A stretch of 64,000 nt of DNA. Origin: Nymphaea colorata (Eukaryota > Streptophyta > Magnoliopsida > Nymphaeales > Nymphaeaceae). The position numbers were made by a program, and so were the translations under genes. The stretch covers positions 8,196,972 to 8,260,971 of the forward strand of contig NC_045146.1 of NCBI RefSeq assembly GCF_008831285.2, given 5' to 3'. Below, one piece after another: positions 1-11,531 of the stretch. Under the pieces are notes generated by a model that searched no databases, was not told the origin of the DNA, and worked only from the letters and a program-made list of their open reading frames with translations. Each line of letters opens with the position of its first letter. The stretch's first letter is position 1.

Positions 1-716
1 CACATAACTTGAGTTCAATTCTTTATCTGTTGGCGATACATGGATGTCGTCGTACACATGCATTATTACCCTTTTAGCAACAAATGTGGGTTTGTTACCA
101 TCCATGTAGTTATCTGGCGATTGCTACCTATAGAAAGTCGAATGCCTTGGCATCTTCTACTGTACAATTTCTAAATGTGCATCGTGTTTTCAAACTTATT
201 CCAAGTTCGTTTGCAATTTTTTCTTTGAAAGTTCAAGTTTTCTATTTGATTTTCAAATGACTTCCAAATTATTTTCCATATTCATTTTCAAAATTTTATT
301 TTCATTTTTGATTTCCAAAGATGGTACCAAATCATTTTCCAACATTTGCATGCATCATGTAGTCATAGGTTGCATGTCATGACCTATGATGAAAGAACAT
401 TGCAGTCTTTTTCATGGGTGATGCCTTGGAGGTCATAACTTTTCCAAAACCAATCTGCTTTCCAAACTTTAGGCTCATATGCATATGCATTCACTTTTTG
501 TTGTTCATTAGGATCTATGCATAACACTTAAACATAGCATTAACCGAGTTACCTTGGACCCTGGATCTGTTACCTCTTATTAAAGTGTGAGGAACCGCCA
601 ATCCTTATACTGCTAGGATGAGTCCCATCTTTATTTCATCAGAATAGAGGTGAGTTTATATTTTTGCATCAAGGATGCACACAAGGGTTTCCAAAAAAAA
701 GACTGCACATAAACTA
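1..716 (+). other. unassigned AT-rich DNA, possibly decayed gypsy LTR
   Basis: No protein similarity is visible in any frame. The stretch is AT-rich. It ends just before a sequence resembling the primer-binding site used by Tat/Ogre gypsy elements (positions 717-735), so it could be the 3' part of a decayed LTR in plus orientation. No second LTR copy was recognised, so this is inference only. Confidence 0.25.
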
Positions 717-735
717 AGTGGCGACTGTGATGAGA
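717..735 (+). other. possible gypsy primer-binding site
   Basis: The sequence begins TGGCGACTGTGATGAGAC. Tat/Ogre gypsy elements commonly carry a primer-binding site of the TGGCGACTC..CTGGGGA type just after the 5' LTR. The first eight bases agree and the remainder agrees only in part. No gag can be read downstream up to 1,680. Low confidence. Confidence 0.25.
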
Positions 736-744
736 CGTTCAAAT

Positions 745-1684
745 TTTAGATGCTAACAAATTGGCATTTATGGTGGGGCCTGTCTTTAAAGACCTTACCT
801 AGTTACTTTTACTGATGTGCATTAGTAACTGCCCTACCTTTAGGGCAAGTTTTCTGCAAAACTAATGCACCAGATGTCATGAACTAGCAAGACCATTCCA
901 ACAAATACACCTGATGTCATGGACTAGCAAGACCATGCCAACACAGTAGTTTGCAAAGTTAACCAAGTAACAGTTTCATATATAATGTTGACAGGAACAT
1001 TTTTTTCAAGTTTCTGCGTTGTTCTCCAAGGCCATGCAGAAAGACAGCTGGTTTTGGCAAAAGAAAAATCTTTAAACTAGTTGCGAATGCTAAATGAGGC
1101 AAAGCTTTAATGTGGGATTAGAGTGGCCCTGAAGTTTTCTCTCTTTGCCCAGACTTGGCTCTTCTGTATTTCTTGTAAGACTCAAATTTCTCTATATAGC
1201 AGGATGCACTTATAGAAGCTCTAAACACGAACTGGCAATAGTACCATCCTACACGACTCAAAGTTTCTCTATATTAATAAGCAGACCAAATTCGGTCTAT
1301 CAAGAGCCCTTTGCTTTTGAGCCTAAAAGAGGAGTGGATCATGGATAATCATTTGGATCTATTAGGTGTTGCTCCAATTTAAAACAAGACGTGCGGCAGA
1401 AGCCCCTCGGTGAGCGGGTGAACGTGGGTCCGCCGATCTACCCCCTGTTGGATTTTGTGTTTCTCCAGATCGTCCAAATCAACAACTAAAAGTTTCTTGT
1501 TTTTAAATGACCAATTTGTTCATGTACACAGTGAGAACGAGAGAGAGAAAGAGAGAACATGTGATGTTCCCTTGTTCAAAAAACTTACAATCTACAAGAT
1601 TTCAACAATCTCATTGGTGCCCACAATCTAGGATATATTTTATATTACTTTCCAGTTAGTGAATTTGCCGAAGATTTCATACTT
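745..1684. other. unassigned DNA
   Basis: No recognisable gene. It holds a two-copy 40-bp tandem repeat (871-950, listed separately) and a locally GC-richer patch around 1,385-1,445. A short GA-rich run lies near 1,530-1,555. Short open frames here resemble nothing I recognise. Confidence 0.4.
871..950. repeat. 40-bp tandem duplication
   Basis: Two adjacent copies, 871-910 and 911-950, share the core TGTCATGRACTAGCAAGACC with a few mismatches. This is a simple local duplication and no function is evident. Confidence 0.85.
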
Positions 1685-1989
1685 GTGACAGAAGAGAAGA
1701 GCATGAAAAGCCACACCGAATCTACCATTCAACAAGAATCTATTGATATAGCGCATGCGACAAGGCCGCTTATCTCGAAAAATGAGCACGATAAGATGAT
1801 GTTTTGGCAGCTTACAGGTTCGTGCTTTCAGTTTGTTAAGCGAATCATAGTTTCCTTTTTAAAAACAGTCCAAATTGACTTTAAATTGTTTAATTTTTCT
1901 CCTCATCATGCTAAACATCGAGTAATATTTGTTTGAAATTTATGGTACATTTAGCCATTTTTTTAATCCAGTCACCTAGTAGCCAGAAA

Positions 1990-2014
1990 ATATATATATA
2001 TATATATATATATA
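1990..2014. repeat. (TA)n microsatellite in a short hairpin
   Basis: An uninterrupted TA run. It is flanked by inverted pieces: TAGCCAGAA on the left (about 1,980) and TTCTGGCTA on the right (about 2,033), with GTCACC/GGTCAC-type bases further out. The locus could fold as a cruciform or be a small decayed inverted-repeat element. The class is not identified. Confidence 0.6.
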
Positions 2015-2469
2015 GAAAAGAGTGAATAGTGATTCTGGCTATCAAGGTCACCCAGCTTATAAATATTTTCCTATAAAAAAAGTTGATGTTACTAGATATC
2101 CCATAGCTGTTGGATAGATAAAATTTAAAAATTGACACCATCAACTGTTGCCACCCCATAAACCATTGCTAAGTTAAGTCGAATTTTCTGAGTTAAGTCG
2201 TGCTTGAGCTGGCCGAACTAGAGGCCGTGTGCAGCCAAACAGCAAACTGGGACAAAAGCGCAAGGACTATGATAGCACAGAGATTAATCAGTGAGAAGGA
2301 AAACAACCAAAAGAGTGGTTGGAACATACCAGACAACGTGAATGATGAAGCCATCCAGATTAACTAAGAAAACTAGAAGAAGAAGAAGCGCTTGTCCTGA
2401 AGTTACATTTAATAAATTATTTCGAACATTTGGTCGCCTGATCAGACAGCTTTTTGGCAATAGAATATG

Positions 2470-2640
2470 AGAGAAAAGGACTTAGGACGTGTTGTTGAGT
2501 CACTCTATGTGCGTGTGTGCACGCGTCTGTGTGCAGGGGTTCGAATCCCTCCTTGCCCACAACCAGCCCCAAAAGGAAAGGCCCCTTGCTTTCCTTCATT
2601 ACCTCTAGGTAGGAAAATGGCGATTAGGATAAATCTGATG
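2470..2640 (+). mobile_element. tRNA-derived SINE-like sequence
   Basis: The string GGGGTTCGAATCCCTCC contains GGTTCGAATCC (2,538-2,548), which matches the RNA polymerase III B box and T-loop of tRNAs. It is followed by a GC-richer tail (CCCACAACCAGCCCC). Plant SINEs have this arrangement: tRNA-like head, then a family-specific body. I could not place a convincing A box about 30-50 bp upstream, there is no clear poly-T or poly-A end, and no target duplication was found. It could be a SINE head or a chance B box. It is not a functional tRNA, because no cloverleaf forms. Confidence 0.35.
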
Positions 2641-2649
2641 GAGACTTTG

Positions 2650-4330
2650 AAAAAAATACCATAGGCTTGATCAGGACAAGTATGTTCGGGATTCACTGAT
2701 TCTTTCTCGTCCTGGAGCAGAACTGCCCTCCTCAATTGATATGATGATTCAATTTCCGCGAAAGGTAGGGAGGGCTGCGTGCATGTGTATTTGTTTGTGT
2801 CAAAGTACCAAATTTTAGAAGGCCTGTTCGAACACATGGAACTTAATTTACTGTAAAGATGGAAATCTAGTTCAAATTGGACGGAGAGTTCGAGCTGTAG
2901 ACAAACATGAACTTTAGTGTGGGGAGTTTTGGAACCACTATGGAACTTTAGTACCGGCATTAAAGTTTCACCTGAACACCTGGAACTTATTCAGGTTTAG
3001 ATATATATGTGCATTTTGAGATGTCGAAAATCAACAGCTCTAGATGGCAAAGAATCGGGACTTTCTCACGAAGTCATTTTAAACTAAAGCATGTTCTGTA
3101 GTAAATAAATAATTTATTTATTAATTTTAGCCTACGCTATCTGCTATTATTTTTGTAATGCTTTTGTTCATTGAGAAGCTACTTGCACCGAATCAACTCT
3201 ACAAACCACATAGACGGGGTTGGGTTTTTACAATATCAAAACATTGGCATAAAAATCCCCGCTGTATTCATCCATGAATGACTAGCAAATTTGTTTATCA
3301 GTTGGGGGACGTAATTATCTCAGTCAACGAATCCGGTCACTTCCATAAAATAGAGACAAAATAGTATCCCATTTAATGCGGTGCAGACTACCAACTAAAC
3401 AGATTAAAAAATTATTGATCTGTTTAATTTCTGTTGCATTAAGGCGGTGCAGACTACCAACTTGATCTTGCATGCCTTAACTAATTGACAATCAGGTAGG
3501 AAAATATCAGCAAGACTGAACTCATATGCCTCCCAAAAGAACAAAGAGGAGGAACATTTAGGCAAACGTAAGAATTTGAGCATTAATTGGTTCAATATTA
3601 TACAACAGGTCCAAGTGGGTTTGGTTTACCTAATTGGGTCATCTCTACATGATAAGTCATTTTGTGGTCCATTTAGTTGGTTAACCGACTTTGGCAAACC
3701 AAACCTGCAATCTGTTCCAATGACTAAATCAAGTCATGCACCTAACTAGAAATTTAGTTTTACATTGAACTGACCGATAGTTCACATTGGTTAGACTCAA
3801 ATATGTGGATTTTAATATAAAATTCTTACGAAGCTGTGAAAAGAATGACACCTTAAAAGGTCTCGCTTCTCTTTCACAAACAATTTGGCTTCTTGTTACA
3901 ATACTAACACAATAGAGACAACACTTTCACTTTTCATATATATCTCATTCATAGTCTTAATGGCTTCATATATTTAATATCATCATAGTCGGCAAGTTTG
4001 TCGGTCAGATTCGGGAATCACTCGAGTCAGCTCAGAAATAGCACCGAGGCTTGAAGAAACTGGACCTGAAGTATCCAGCCTGGATCGAGATGGTCGAAGT
4101 CCGACACGACAATACCTTATGGTTTTTTGATACAAACGGTTAGTTGCTCACCCAAGCTGAGACGTAAACCGTGTCTTTCGAACCGCATATATCCTCGGCA
4201 TTTCCCGCCTGTCTCAACCTTCTGCTGAATGCGTAAGAGGGTTTTACCAGGCATGGAGGGCACTAGTCACCAGCATCGACCATACACTAGTGTCGACTGT
4301 TCATTCGCAAACGAACGCTCGTGCTTGGCA
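2650..4330. other. unassigned DNA
   Basis: No gene recognised. A 19-bp direct repeat (GCGGTGCAGACTACCAACT) occurs at 3,379-3,397 and 3,444-3,462, flanking a small hairpin (AACAGAT...ATCTGTT). The stretch 4,000-4,330 is GC-richer than its neighbours and has no readable protein similarity. Confidence 0.4.
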
Positions 4331-4436
4331 TTGAACCCGTCTATTTATGAAAAGACTAGATCACACATTAAAAAACAATTTATGAATAATTAGCATATTT
4401 CATAAGGATCCTAATAGCACGTATGAAATGCCGTAT

Positions 4437-4550
4437 GATCATTGAATTTGCAAAAACAATAGATGAAATTTGAAAGTCTTGTTTGATTTCCCGATCATTA
4501 AAGTTGCAAAAGCCATCATTGAAATTTGAAAGTCTTGTTTGATTCTTTTC
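4437..4550. repeat. 56-bp tandem duplication
   Basis: Two diverged adjacent copies offset by 56 bp share the block GAAATTTGAAAGTCTTGTTT. The left copy starts near 4,437 and the right copy near 4,493. No function is apparent. Confidence 0.8.
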
Positions 4551-4960
4551 CATAGATTGTAACAAAATGAAAACTATCAACCAAACATAAATAGTTATTT
4601 CTTTATAATTAGCTTCCATAAAACAAGCTTCTAGCAGATTGATCCAGAGCAATGCTGTAAAAGCTGTATCGTAATGCGTAGCAGTTGGGGCGACCTATAT
4701 GCATATCATAAGTACATTGTAAACATATCATAAATTTATTTTTAAATTTATAAAAAATAAAAATTTCAAAAAAACAAGAAACATCAAGAAAAGTGTTTTA
4801 TATATAAAACAACTCATCACAATACCACACACACAATAAACATTTATAATTTGTAATCCAGTCAAATAATAATAATAAAGTTCGAAGTCTTAAGGTCTCT
4901 GGCAGTAAAAGTTTTACTGTTTTACATCATGTCATCAAAGATTTAAAACATATAATCTAT

Positions 4961-5485
4961 CTATTCATCTTCTTTATCTTTATTATAATCTTCATCCTCA
5001 TTTGCTTCATTGCCTTTATCCCTTTCAAGTGGAATGTCTTCACAAGCATATGCAGACCCTTTTTCTTCACCAAATACTCCCACTCCTTCAATGTTCAACC
5101 ACTCAATATAATCATCGTCAAGTAGGGTAGCTGGTTCTTTTTCAACCCAATAATCTAACACATCTATATATTCTAGGCTAATGGGGTCAAATTGGATATG
5201 ATGTTTCTAATTGCCTAATTTTAAAAGCAACAAGAGAAAAAGTTAGCGAATTTTTTAAAAATAAATTGTTAAACAAGCTTATTTACAATTTGTTTTAACT
5301 TGAACGAAGACGAGGTCGTTAAGCTTTTTGTGTTCCAATCCATTCCCTTTCTTACTAAGGAACTGTTGGAACATACTTCAATTTCAACCACATCCATTAG
5401 CATTGCATGTCTAATTGAGGAATCAAATTGCCAACTTTCTAAGTTCTAGCCAGTCGACCCCAAACATACTCCACTATACATATAC
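4961..5485 (-). pseudogene. hAT transposase C-terminus (DUF659-type)
   Basis: Minus-strand translation from about 5,485 gives the hAT C-terminal dimerisation domain in degenerate form: LELRKLAI, a degenerate counterpart of the family ILSQTCSSSGCERNWS block, then EHKKLNDLVFVQV. It continues as DPISLEYIDVLDYWVEKEPA and an acidic tail (DDDYIEWLNIEG) ending at 4,961. The order and acidic end match plant DUF659/hAT transposases. hAT dimerisation domains let transposase oligomerise on element ends. Several stops interrupt the frame and everything upstream of the dimerisation domain is missing. The neighbouring TTF-type hAT element appears to start at about 5,508 and may have cut this one off. Confidence 0.75.
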
Positions 5486-5507
5486 AAACTTAAGAAACTA
5501 ATGCTTT

Positions 5508-5560
5508 TGAGGTGGAGCTAGAAACTTTTGACCAAGGGGCACAAAACATATAATGAAAAA
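5508..5560 (-). mobile_element. probable 3' terminus of the TTF-type hAT element
   Basis: The sequence GAGGTGGAGCTAGAAACTTT followed by an AGGGGCAC-type stretch resembles the ends of plant TTF/DUF4371 hAT elements, which often read GAGGTGGAGCCAG...GGGGCC. It lies about 360 bp beyond the transposase stop codon, the expected place for the 3' end. The matching 5' terminus was not found beyond 17.3 kb, so the call rests on family resemblance. Confidence 0.45.
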
Positions 5561-5609
5561 AAAGCTTGGAAGTTAAAATCGCTATAACCTAAAAAGCAAT
5601 GCAAATATC

Positions 5610-5845
5610 CATAACTATAAAACAAATTTATAGTTGGATTCAAAAAGTAAATAAAATAACCATATTTCTGTACAGATTTATGATTGGCCCCAAAAACAAA
5701 TCAAATAACTATTTCTGCACAGATTTATAATTGGCCCCCAAAATAAAACAAATAACTACAGTTTCATACAGATAAACAATTAGCTATAGTTGTGTATAGT
5801 TTACAACTGGGCCCCCAAAAGCAAAACAAATAACTATAATTGTGA
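5610..5845. repeat. degenerate subterminal tandem repeats of the hAT element
   Basis: Four to five diverged units of roughly 45-60 bp share ACAGATTTATRATTGGCCCC and AAACAAATAACTA. They lie between the presumed hAT terminus and the transposase stop. Subterminal repeats of hAT elements are usually transposase-binding sites, and that role is inferred here. Confidence 0.6.
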
Positions 5846-5868
5846 ACGAATTCACATTCTTATCCGTC

Positions 5869-6849
5869 AGCTTTTCATATTCTTGAAATAAAGCATGATT
5901 GCTTCATAATTTATGTTGTCAAATGTATCCTTCTCAATGTAAGTCATTAAAGCATCATTAACCCCGTCATCTTCCATTTTGTTATGAAGCTGAGGCGGAC
6001 TTTTGATAGTTTTCATGGCTGAAAATTCTCTTTCAATGCTTGTTGTTTGCAACTGGTAAAGTTAGTGCCAACTTGATCAACAAATACACCAAGGAAATAC
6101 TATGTGTTTTTCAGATATCACCATCATTTGTGCAAGTTTTACTAAAGAATTTAAATTTGAAAATTTCATATAGGTCTTTATATCTTTAATGTATACTTCT
6201 AATTGACTTCTAAGTCTTTCCATGTCTATTCTATGAAACTCTCTAGGATAGGACTCAACAAGACGAATTAGTTTATCTATATCAAAAGAAGAAAACAAAT
6301 TCTTTAGGATCAAACATGACACTTAAAGAAGAAGCTCTGTATTTACCTCTGTAAAACAATTATTTAGCTCTTGAAGCTGCATATCAATGATAGCATAGAA
6401 CACCTCAACATGATGTTGATGCAAACAAGTCATCTTTTCAGCTGTATGCCGCTTGGTCGTCCTTGAGGAGTGTATATCTAATCTAAATTTGGCATTGAAA
6501 TATCAAATTTGTTGCAAAATATAGATATTTTGTTTATAAGAGAGTCCCCACCATCATCTGTTAGATCCTAAAGGCCTCGTCTTGTTGTAACAACTAAATT
6601 CATAACATTCACAATATCTTGAACTTTTCGTTGAAGTGCTTGTGAAAGTGTTTCAGTTATCCCCAAAACTTTATTCATCAAATCCAAGCCAAAGACACTC
6701 AAAATCTTGCAATCTATGCAGCAAGAGAACTGCCTCAAGTCTTCATGAATTTGTGTTGTCTATAGCAAACTTCAATGCCTTAATCATAGAAAGATACATG
6801 TCCATTAAATTGAGTGTAGGATCATAATGAGAACCCCAACGAGTATCAC
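5869..6849 (-). pseudogene. TTF-type hAT transposase, C-terminal half
   Basis: Minus-strand translation starts at the interruption with DTRWGSHYDPTLNLMDMY, a strongly conserved block of TTF zinc-finger/DUF4371 hAT transposases. It runs through VESYPREFHRIDMERLRSQL and YIKDIKTYMKFSNLNSLVKL, then the catalytic and dimerisation region SIEREFSAMKTIK, and ends DALMTYIEKDTFDN...MLYFKNMKS near 5,869. This is the C-terminal half of one gene; the N-terminal half lies at 15,935-17,312. Several stops and frameshifts are present (for example around 6,450-6,560 and 6,060), so the gene was dead independently of the insertion. As transposase it would have cut and joined DNA at its own element ends. Confidence 0.85.
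6845..6849. other. target-site duplication ATCAC, left copy
   Basis: ATCAC directly precedes the TG start of the 9,085-bp insertion and is repeated at 15,935-15,939 directly after its CA end. Five-base duplications are the norm for Ty3/gypsy integrases. Counting ATCAC once restores the hAT reading (S-D-T-R-W) across the junction, which independently confirms the boundary. Confidence 0.9.
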
Positions 6850-8800
6850 TGTTCGCACCCCTCCCTGTCCTCGGGGGCGTCAATGTGAATCAACAAAATT
6901 TTGAAATTGGGTTTTGAGGAAAATTTTTAAGAGAAAGGGATCCACCTGTCGATATGAGGTCCAACTATTCCTGTCACCTTTAACCGGGGTAATTCGACCA
7001 TAGACTAAGGATTGTTTGAATCACATACAAGTTATTGATGAAAATCCTATATGCTTATGCATTAAGGCCTCGGATTTGAAAATCGAAAGTTCATTTTGAA
7101 TAAATGATTTGAACTTTTTTTGAGGTAAAATTGAGACAAGTTGCTTGAAAAAATGACTTGCTTTGAAAGGTTATTGAAAATTCTTTGAAGAGTTTTCAAG
7201 TTGATTTGTATTGAAGACCATTATTTTGGTCAAAATTATATGCCATTTGAATTGAATGAGATTGGTTTGAATTTGAAGTGAATAATCATCATGGTTTTAA
7301 TCCATGATTTTGAAAGTTGAATTGTCAATTTGATGACTTAGATTGTAACTTGTAAGAGAAATTGGAGATTTTGGAGATTGAGAGTTCTTTGTTGTGAACT
7401 CAAGATCATTTTAAGATTTTGGATTGAAATTGTGATTAGCTTGAGATCAATTTTTAGAAAAATAGCTAAGTTACCTTAGCAAGCTGAATTGATTTTGAAA
7501 TCGCTTTTGCCAAATCATGTGATTAAGTCTAAGAGGTATGAATGAGAAAAGTTAGATTTGCATAAATAAGTAGAATTTAATCTTTTGATGAAACATGAGT
7601 TCCAAAATGTTAGAAAACATATTATCTTTAAAACATATTTTGGCCCGTATTGGGGATGAGATGTTTGTGTTTTATTTGAAAACTAAGTGAGATCTTCAAA
7701 TTATTGTAGCAATATGACTTGGTTACCTTTTGCAACTCAAAATTGAATCACTTAATTTCTAGAGAATGTGGCACATGGTGCAATTGATTTTAGGTGAGTA
7801 TGAACACATGAAATAAGAAGAAAAGCTACATGAGACATTCATTCTTCTCTCTCTCATAATCTCTCAAAATTCACTCACTATAATCATTCATCATATGATC
7901 CTCACACATAAAAATTGGTTTTTAATTGGAATGTATGACTTTCTCTAAATGTGCTTATTATATTATTAAGTACAAGAGTTAGAGATGTAGTCCACAATTT
8001 TTAAGACCTAAATCAAAATCTCAAAATAATTGAAAATCATGTAAATGAATTTAAAACCAATCTTCAAAATATGTGAGAGATGTGCATATTACCCACTTTG
8101 CTTCAAAATTTCTATAAGATCAGATTTTATACTGATATAAATGGTTGGAAATCATAAATGTTGGTTCTAAGAAAGTTTGACAGCTAGAGAATGATGAAAT
8201 TAAGCATCCAAATCAGCAAAAGACATGTGCTTGTTGAGAACATGCTCTCATTCATGTTGGTTTTAGACATGAAGTTTTAAAAACATTTTCTTTTATAATA
8301 CCAAATTGAATTTCCGATTTTTATGCCAAAAGATTCATCCATCCGTTGGATAATTTCAGCATTTTTGATCTTCTTTAGAGGAGATTAAAATTAGATTCTT
8401 AAATATGATTTTGCAACATTTTTAGATTTCTATTGATCCCATGCAAATCTGAAAATTGATAAATGTAATCAACAGCCCCTAAAGTGTTTTAGGGTATGAT
8501 TAAATTGAATTAGAACTTTTCCTTGTTCTATGAACAATAGCCACTTTGTAGCTGAAAAATTAATCTTTTAAGTGTGCAAAATTTGAAGTTTTAAACTAGT
8601 TCTCATGAAACATGGTCTGATTTCAGCAATGTACATGCACTTCACACATGAATTGCTGGAATAGACAAATTTTAAGATGAAATAGAGTGATCTTGTTGTT
8701 TTGTATTATGAAAATCAAAATAATGATTCTCTTTTTTTTTAAAAAAAAAAATCGGCTCGAAACGTGTTTCAATGTAACTTTAAAAGAGAAAAATGATTTT
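6850..8800 (-). repeat. left inverted arm (R-U5 part of minus-strand LTR)
   Basis: This arm is the reverse complement, at roughly 85 percent by eye, of 13,975-15,934. Matching landmarks include AGAGAAAGGGATCCACC, the CTATATGCTTATGCATT block, and GCTCGAAA near the inner end. Homology stops at about 8,800 on the left and 13,975 on the right, where the right copy changes abruptly into RNase H coding sequence. Confidence 0.85.
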
Positions 8801-11500
8801 TAGTAAGAGGTTATACGTGCATATATAATAATAGTATATAATATATACATGCATCTTATCTCTCAAAATGAGATTTTTTAACAAGGGACCACTTAGCTTA
8901 TGAACCATGATAATTCATAGATGGGTTCTTTTATGTATGAAGATTGAAAACTAGTTTCTAATCTCATCTATCACCGTTGATTAACTAAATCAAGAATGCA
9001 TGAATTAAAATGACTCAAAATGGAAGGAAAACAAGAGAATGCTCATGCTTGTTTGTCTATAATTTAGCCATGCAAATGCAAGAGTGGATCACATTCATGA
9101 GAATGTATCCATCCCTAATGGGCATTATATGTGTTGCAGAAAATCACTCTCTCACTGTGGGATTCACTCATGGTGGGGAGTTTAAAGTGGTTTGGGCTAA
9201 TTGTTTCTAAAATAGCCATGGCCTTGGGGCCCTTTTTAAAGCTAGATTCATGGGTTCTTCTTTTAGAAAAACCTATTTATGCATGTATTATGTATTAACA
9301 TGTACATTTGATCATAGTTTTTTCAAGCCGGACATCATTCCTAGCTATGAATAAGAATAAAAGTAAAATCCCTCACACGAATATTGAAATTGAAAATGAG
9401 TAGAAAGAAGCAAAAATAGATGAAGAGTAAGCTAGAATCACCTACCTGGTGGCCAGCTTTGGTGCTTGAATATTTTCTTTGCTTATTCTCTAAATCAAGC
9501 AATCCTAACAAAAAATCCATACTTGGATTCAAACATATCAAAGCTGGAAGAAGATGGTCTTCTTGCTGGAAATTACAGGGATGAAGAGGGTTCCTTACCA
9601 CAAAAAACCTAAACAAGGGTCCGTTAAAGTACCCTAGCCTAGCAAATTTGAGTGCAAGGGTTAGGAAATGAGAAAGAGAACAAGAGAGAGAGAGAGAGGA
9701 AAGAAGGCTTGAACGATGGCTTCTTCTCCTTGTCTTTTTCTCTTGGCAGCAATATGTTAGAGAAATCCCCAAAATTTTTCGTCCACTTCCTTGGCTCCCA
9801 AGGTGGGTTTATATAGATTGAAGAAGGGGAGGAGGTGACTGTACTTACCTCCTTAACTCCCCTTGGGAACCCACTCAAAGCTTGGGGAATTTGCCCCTCT
9901 TTGAGCTGGTGGATTAAAATAGGTTCAGCTAGGTGCCAAGCTGGAATTTAAATTCATTTAAATTTTAGAAAATGGGCTGAGGTGGCTGCCGCCTCAGCCA
10001 ACCTTTAATTCAGCCAATGGTTAAGAGAAACTTGATTTTTTATTGGTCTAATCCATGACACATGGATTGATGATTTGGGAAGAAGGATTAAATAAGCTTT
10101 TAATCCTCTTTAAATGACTCCAACCAATTACAGCTAACCCACATACACGAGCTGGGTGTGCTTGGCTGGGTCTGGTCAACCATGATCCAAACCTAGTCGA
10201 GTCCTAGTTTGACAAAAAATTGGACAAAAATACCCTTGACAAGGGTTTTACTTTATTTTATTAATTTATTTTATTTTATTTTTTGAAATCAAGCTTGTCA
10301 GGTTCATGCCTAGTCACTAGGCTCTATTTATTTTTGGCAATTCAGTTTAAATTTAAACAGATTTTGAAAATCCTATCAAATTTGGTCTGAAAAGAGCATT
10401 TTTGTCCATAATTTGATTAAAAAAGGGTTTTAAATGAATCAAATTTTGGTTTGAAGTATTGACTTCCAATTCGGTATTTGGTTTGTGCATTTGAAAAATT
10501 CAAATGTATATTTGATTTTCATAGAATGCTTTGAGTTCCATGCATTCAATTTGATCATGGAAGGGTAAAACTACCCAAGTTTGGTTAAATTTGATCATTT
10601 GGCTTTAGTCAAAGCTCACTTTGGGAGACGATGTTGACTTGTTTGAGGTGATTTGTCAAATGTGAGCTTGGGAAGCACTTAATTGTGTTTCAATTGAGAT
10701 CAATTTTGAATTGCACTTTGACTTAATCAGTCAAAGTAAACTTGATCTAGTCAAGTTCTATCCCTGTTCAGCATTTGGATCGTGGGGTAGTCCTAGGTAG
10801 GCCCATGTTGACTGAGCTTAGTGAGGGTATGACGCCACTTTTGGGTCTCCTAATTCAAATCTACTTGGCTTGAGTAGATTAGTTGGATGCCATCAAGACT
10901 TCCTTGAAACTAAGGTCTCTTTTTAATTAGAGAGTTTCTTTTAATTAATAGAGAGAGATATGTAACTATCTCTCATTTCCCATGAATCTCATTATGATCT
11001 TACTTATTTCTCCTTGAAAATGATACATTTTATTTAATAGAGAGGAGATATTTTGAAAAAGAGGGAGTACCACGAGTCAGGTGGGCCTCAAACGTGGGTC
11101 CCGCACAACATTTTGGATCTTGAATTAGATCTAATTTTGGATTTAAATACATATTTGAATTTTGTGATTGGATATGGGCGTCAAGTGACAATTTAAATTG
11201 GATTAGGGTTTTGAACCCTAATTCGCATCCAGTTTTCAGTAGTGAATTAGGATCTAGACTTGTAATCCTACTTTACGATTTGTGCTATGAATCAAATTCA
11301 TGATTTGAACTTAAATTGTGTTTAGATTCAAAATTGGCTTTGAAATTGCTATTTTTCACAATCTTTTTGTGAAATTCTTTTGTAAAATTTTGAAATTGAT
11401 TCCATCATCTAGTCAAGATACACTTTGCGAGAATTGTCTGATGCATCCTTTGGATGGTATCCAACTTTGAAAAATGGTCCTAGCAAAAGACTCCCTCTAA
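8801..11500 (-). other. upstream part of left LTR, no protein
   Basis: AT-rich non-coding sequence, most simply read as R and U3 of the minus-strand LTR. It holds a TATA box (9,807-9,816) and a GA-rich patch near 9,683-9,700. Open frames at 9,341-9,878 lie in untranslated leader sequence and resemble no protein. I could not define the 5' end of this LTR, because the right copy is truncated and offers no comparison. Confidence 0.5.
9807..9816 (-). promoter_or_regulatory. LTR TATA box
   Basis: The minus strand reads CTATATAAAC. It lies about 2.95 kb upstream of the U5 end at 6,850. The solo LTR at 32,424-35,926 has its own TATA box about 2.96 kb from its U5 end. The matching geometry supports both calls and the minus orientation. 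Confidence 0.6.
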
Positions 11501-11531
11501 CTGGGTTGTAGGTGTATCTTGACTTGATGAC
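11403..11531. repeat. inverted repeat beside the protease remnant
   Basis: CATCTAGTCAAGATACAC on the left is answered by GTGTATCTTGACTTGATG on the right, giving an approximately 18-bp stem and a loop of about 90 bp. It sits where minus-strand LTR sequence gives way to plus-strand pol sequence, so it may mark that junction or be a chance small palindrome. Confidence 0.5.

Noticed and set aside
2521-2560. Functional tRNA gene
   Set aside because: Only the T-loop/B box is present. No acceptor, D or anticodon arms can be folded around it.
2505-2960. Minus-strand frame of 151 codons
   Set aside because: It crosses a SINE-like region and unassigned DNA. The translated text shows no family pattern.
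9341-9878. Minus-strand frames of 143 and 79 codons
   Set aside because: They lie in the LTR leader around the TATA box, overlap a GA/CT microsatellite and show no protein motif.
11201-11222. Telomere-like motif (AGGGTTT/AACCCTAA)
   Set aside because: It is a single short palindromic occurrence, not an array, and is common by chance in plant DNA.
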